From: a bacterium
Lineage (GTDB): Bacteria > Elusimicrobiota > Elusimicrobia > UBA1565 > UBA9628
Assembly: GCA_021782205.1 (NCBI GenBank)
Contig: JAJXVH010000001.1
Coordinates: forward strand, 1 to 64,000
Length of the DNA: 64,000 nucleotides
Reading direction: 5' to 3'
Part shown: piece by piece, positions 62,723 to 64,000 of the stretch
Numbering within the stretch: the stretch's first letter is position 1
How the letters are laid out: every line of letters starts with the position of its first letter
Translations under genes and position numbers: made by a program
Notes under the pieces: model-generated
Told to the model about the DNA's origin: nothing
The model's database searches: none
What the model saw: the letters and a program-made list of their open reading frames with translations, nothing else

Positions 62723-63700
62723 GTGGGCTATTGGGACCGCAAGAAAGTTCTGGTCACGGGCGGCGGCGGCTTCATCGGCAGCCACGTCGTCGAGCGGCTG
62801 TTGGCCGCCGGTCGCGGCGTGCGCGTGAGCGTGGCCGACCGGCCCTCGCCGATCAAGCGCCGCAATTTGGCGGCGGTTTGGAAGGACGTGCGCTTTATCG
62901 CCGCGGACCTGACCGACGCGCAAGACGTGCGGCGAGCCTACCGCGGCCAGGACGTGGTGCTCAACCTCGCGGCCTCCGTGGGCGGCGTGGGCTGGAACAG
63001 CGTCCATCACGGCTCCCTGTTCCGCGACAACATGAACGTGGCCGTGCTGGCGCTGGAGGCGGCGCGCCGCGCCGGCGTGGGCCGCTTCCTGGTCGTCAGC
63101 TCCGCCTGCGTCTACCCGCGCGACTGCGCCATCCCCACGCCGGAAAGCGAGGGCTTCCGCGACGCGCCGGAGCGCACCAACGAGGGCTACGGCTGGGCCA
63201 AGCGCATGGCCGAGTATTTGGGCCGTGCCTATCACGAGGAATTCGGCCTGGAAGTCGCCGTGGCCCGTCCCTACAACGCCTACGGCCCGCGCGACCACTT
63301 CGACCCCGAGCGCTCGCACGTGATCGCGGCGCTCATCAAGCGCGTCTGCGACGGCGAGAACCCGCTGCGCGTCTGGGGCGACGGGAGCGCGACGCGCTCG
63401 TTTTTATACGTGGAGGACTTCGCGCGCGGCTTGGTGGAGGTGGCCGAGAAGCATCCGAAGCCCGACGCGCTGAACGTCGGCGCCGACGAGGAAATTTCCA
63501 TCGGCGCGCTGGCCAAGTCGGTCGTCCGCCTGGCCGGCACCGGCGCGCGCCTGGTCTTCGATCCGTCCAAACCCTCCGGTCAGCCGCGGCGACGCTGCGA
63601 CACGACGAAGACCCGCCGCGCGATCGGCTTTCAGGCACGGGTCGGCCTGGAGGAGGGCCTGGCCAAGACCATCGCCTGGTATCGTGAACATGAAGCTTAG
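62723..63700 (+). CDS. NAD-dependent sugar epimerase/dehydratase
   Basis: Extended SDR, 325 residues from a GTG. Cofactor motif VLVTGGGGFIGSHVVERL (9-26), catalytic SSACVYPRDC and YGWAKRM (Tyr-x-x-x-Lys), then RPYNAYGPRDHFDPERSHVI. The opening and the ACVYP motif resemble GDP-fucose synthase/GDP-mannose epimerase relatives. The last residues are shared with the next gene by an 11-nt overlap. Confidence 0.88.
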   Translation: MGYWDRKKVLVTGGGGFIGSHVVERLLAAGRGVRVSVADRPSPIKRRNLAAVWKDVRFIAADLTDAQDVRRAYRGQDVVLNLAASVGGVGWNSVHHGSLFRDNMNVAVLALEAARRAGVGRFLVVSSACVYPRDCAIPTPESEGFRDAPERTNEGYGWAKRMAEYLGRAYHEEFGLEVAVARPYNAYGPRDHFDPERSHVIAALIKRVCDGENPLRVWGDGSATRSFLYVEDFARGLVEVAEKHPKPDALNVGADEEISIGALAKSVVRLAGTGARLVFDPSKPSGQPRRRCDTTKTRRAIGFQARVGLEEGLAKTIAWYREHEA

Positions 63701-64000
63701 GCGCGCGCTGGTCCTGCTCACGTTCAACGAGATCGAGGCCCTGCCCAAGCTCTTCGACCGCATTCCGCTCTCGGCCGCCGACGAGGTCTTCGCCGTCGAC
63801 GGCGGCTCCCAGGACGGCACCGTCGAGTATTTGCAGTCGAAGGGCGTGCGCGTGCTGGGCCAGCCGCGCCGCGGCCGCGGCTGCGCGTTCCAGGTCGCGC
63901 TGGACGCCACGTCGGCGGACGTGCTGTGCTACTACAGCCCCGACGGCAACGAGGACCCCGGCGACATCCCGAAGGTCTTCGCGAAGCTAGAGGAAGGCGG
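63690..64000 (+). CDS. family 2 glycosyltransferase (partial, runs off the right edge)
   Basis: At least 103 residues from the ATG at 63690, overlapping the epimerase stop. LLTFNEIEALPKLFDRIPLS is the GT-A start, followed by VFAVDGGSQDGTVEYLQSKG and SPDGNEDPGD with the metal-binding acidic residues. The acceptor and C-terminal part are outside the window. Confidence 0.85.
   Translation, partial: MKLRRALVLLTFNEIEALPKLFDRIPLSAADEVFAVDGGSQDGTVEYLQSKGVRVLGQPRRGRGCAFQVALDATSADVLCYYSPDGNEDPGDIPKVFAKLEEG

Overview
The window is a high-GC bacterial chromosome segment (a hand-counted typical coding line is about 67% GC) that contains the likely replication origin. Genes left of about 9.1 kb run leftward and dnaA-dnaN-dciA-gyrB-gyrA run rightward. 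oriC signals (an AT-rich stretch and DnaA boxes) lie between raiA and dnaA, and parAB follows at 25-26.7 kb. AsmA-like, lipoprotein and many secreted proteins point to a diderm cell. The order raiA-hprK-rapZ-EIIA/B/C/D-HPr-EI is known from Deltaproteobacteria and Elusimicrobiota. My best guess is a high-GC Elusimicrobiota-like lineage, but no rRNA is present and this is inference.

Layout. 0-9.1 kb (minus): one raiA-led operon with HPr kinase, RapZ, a complete mannose-type PTS, LepA and signal peptidase I, nearly all joined by 1-4 nt overlaps. 9.3-21.4 kb (plus): replication and topoisomerase genes, serS, mazG, and a spermidine pair in which SpeD is of the eukaryotic type. 21.4-26.7 kb (minus): secreted proteins, asd, parB, parA with a parS-like operator. 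26.9-33.7 kb: a polyamine-flavoured set (PuuA-like glutamine synthetase, agmatinase, HDAC-family deacylase, deoxyhypusine-synthase-like enzyme). It surrounds an unusual fusion of a Pol I-type 5'-3' exonuclease to a low-GC C-terminal domain. 33.8-47 kb: SDR, ALDH, ABC exporter, MarR-pirin, TatD, TPR/HEAT, secreted and AsmA-like proteins.

47.1-58.7 kb is a metal/metalloid island with two divergent arms. The leftward arm is merR-merT/HMA fusion-CopZ-like metallochaperone-ECF sigma-zinc-finger anti-sigma-thioredoxin-like-DUF547-VTT membrane protein-MerA-like flavoprotein. The rightward arm starts with a previously unlisted 28-residue protein containing 8 cysteines. It continues with a PiT permease, a 55-residue four-CxxC protein, an aquaglyceroporin, radical-SAM ArsS, arsenite methyltransferase ArsM and two sugar-transferase-like enzymes, a set that fits arsenosugar synthesis. 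merR and the 28-residue gene each have a promoter with the stretched 20-bp spacer typical of MerR control, with matching half-sites, so one MerR probably drives both directions.

58.7-64 kb: surface polysaccharide genes (RfbA, glycosyltransferases, methyltransferase, sugar epimerase), one CAT-anticodon tRNA and a small Cys/Gly-tailed protein. Several monocistronic or first genes have a -10 hexamer ending exactly 6 nt before the start codon, which suggests leaderless mRNAs are common in this organism. No intergenic gap exceeds 300 bases. I saw no CRISPR array, insertion sequence or rRNA.
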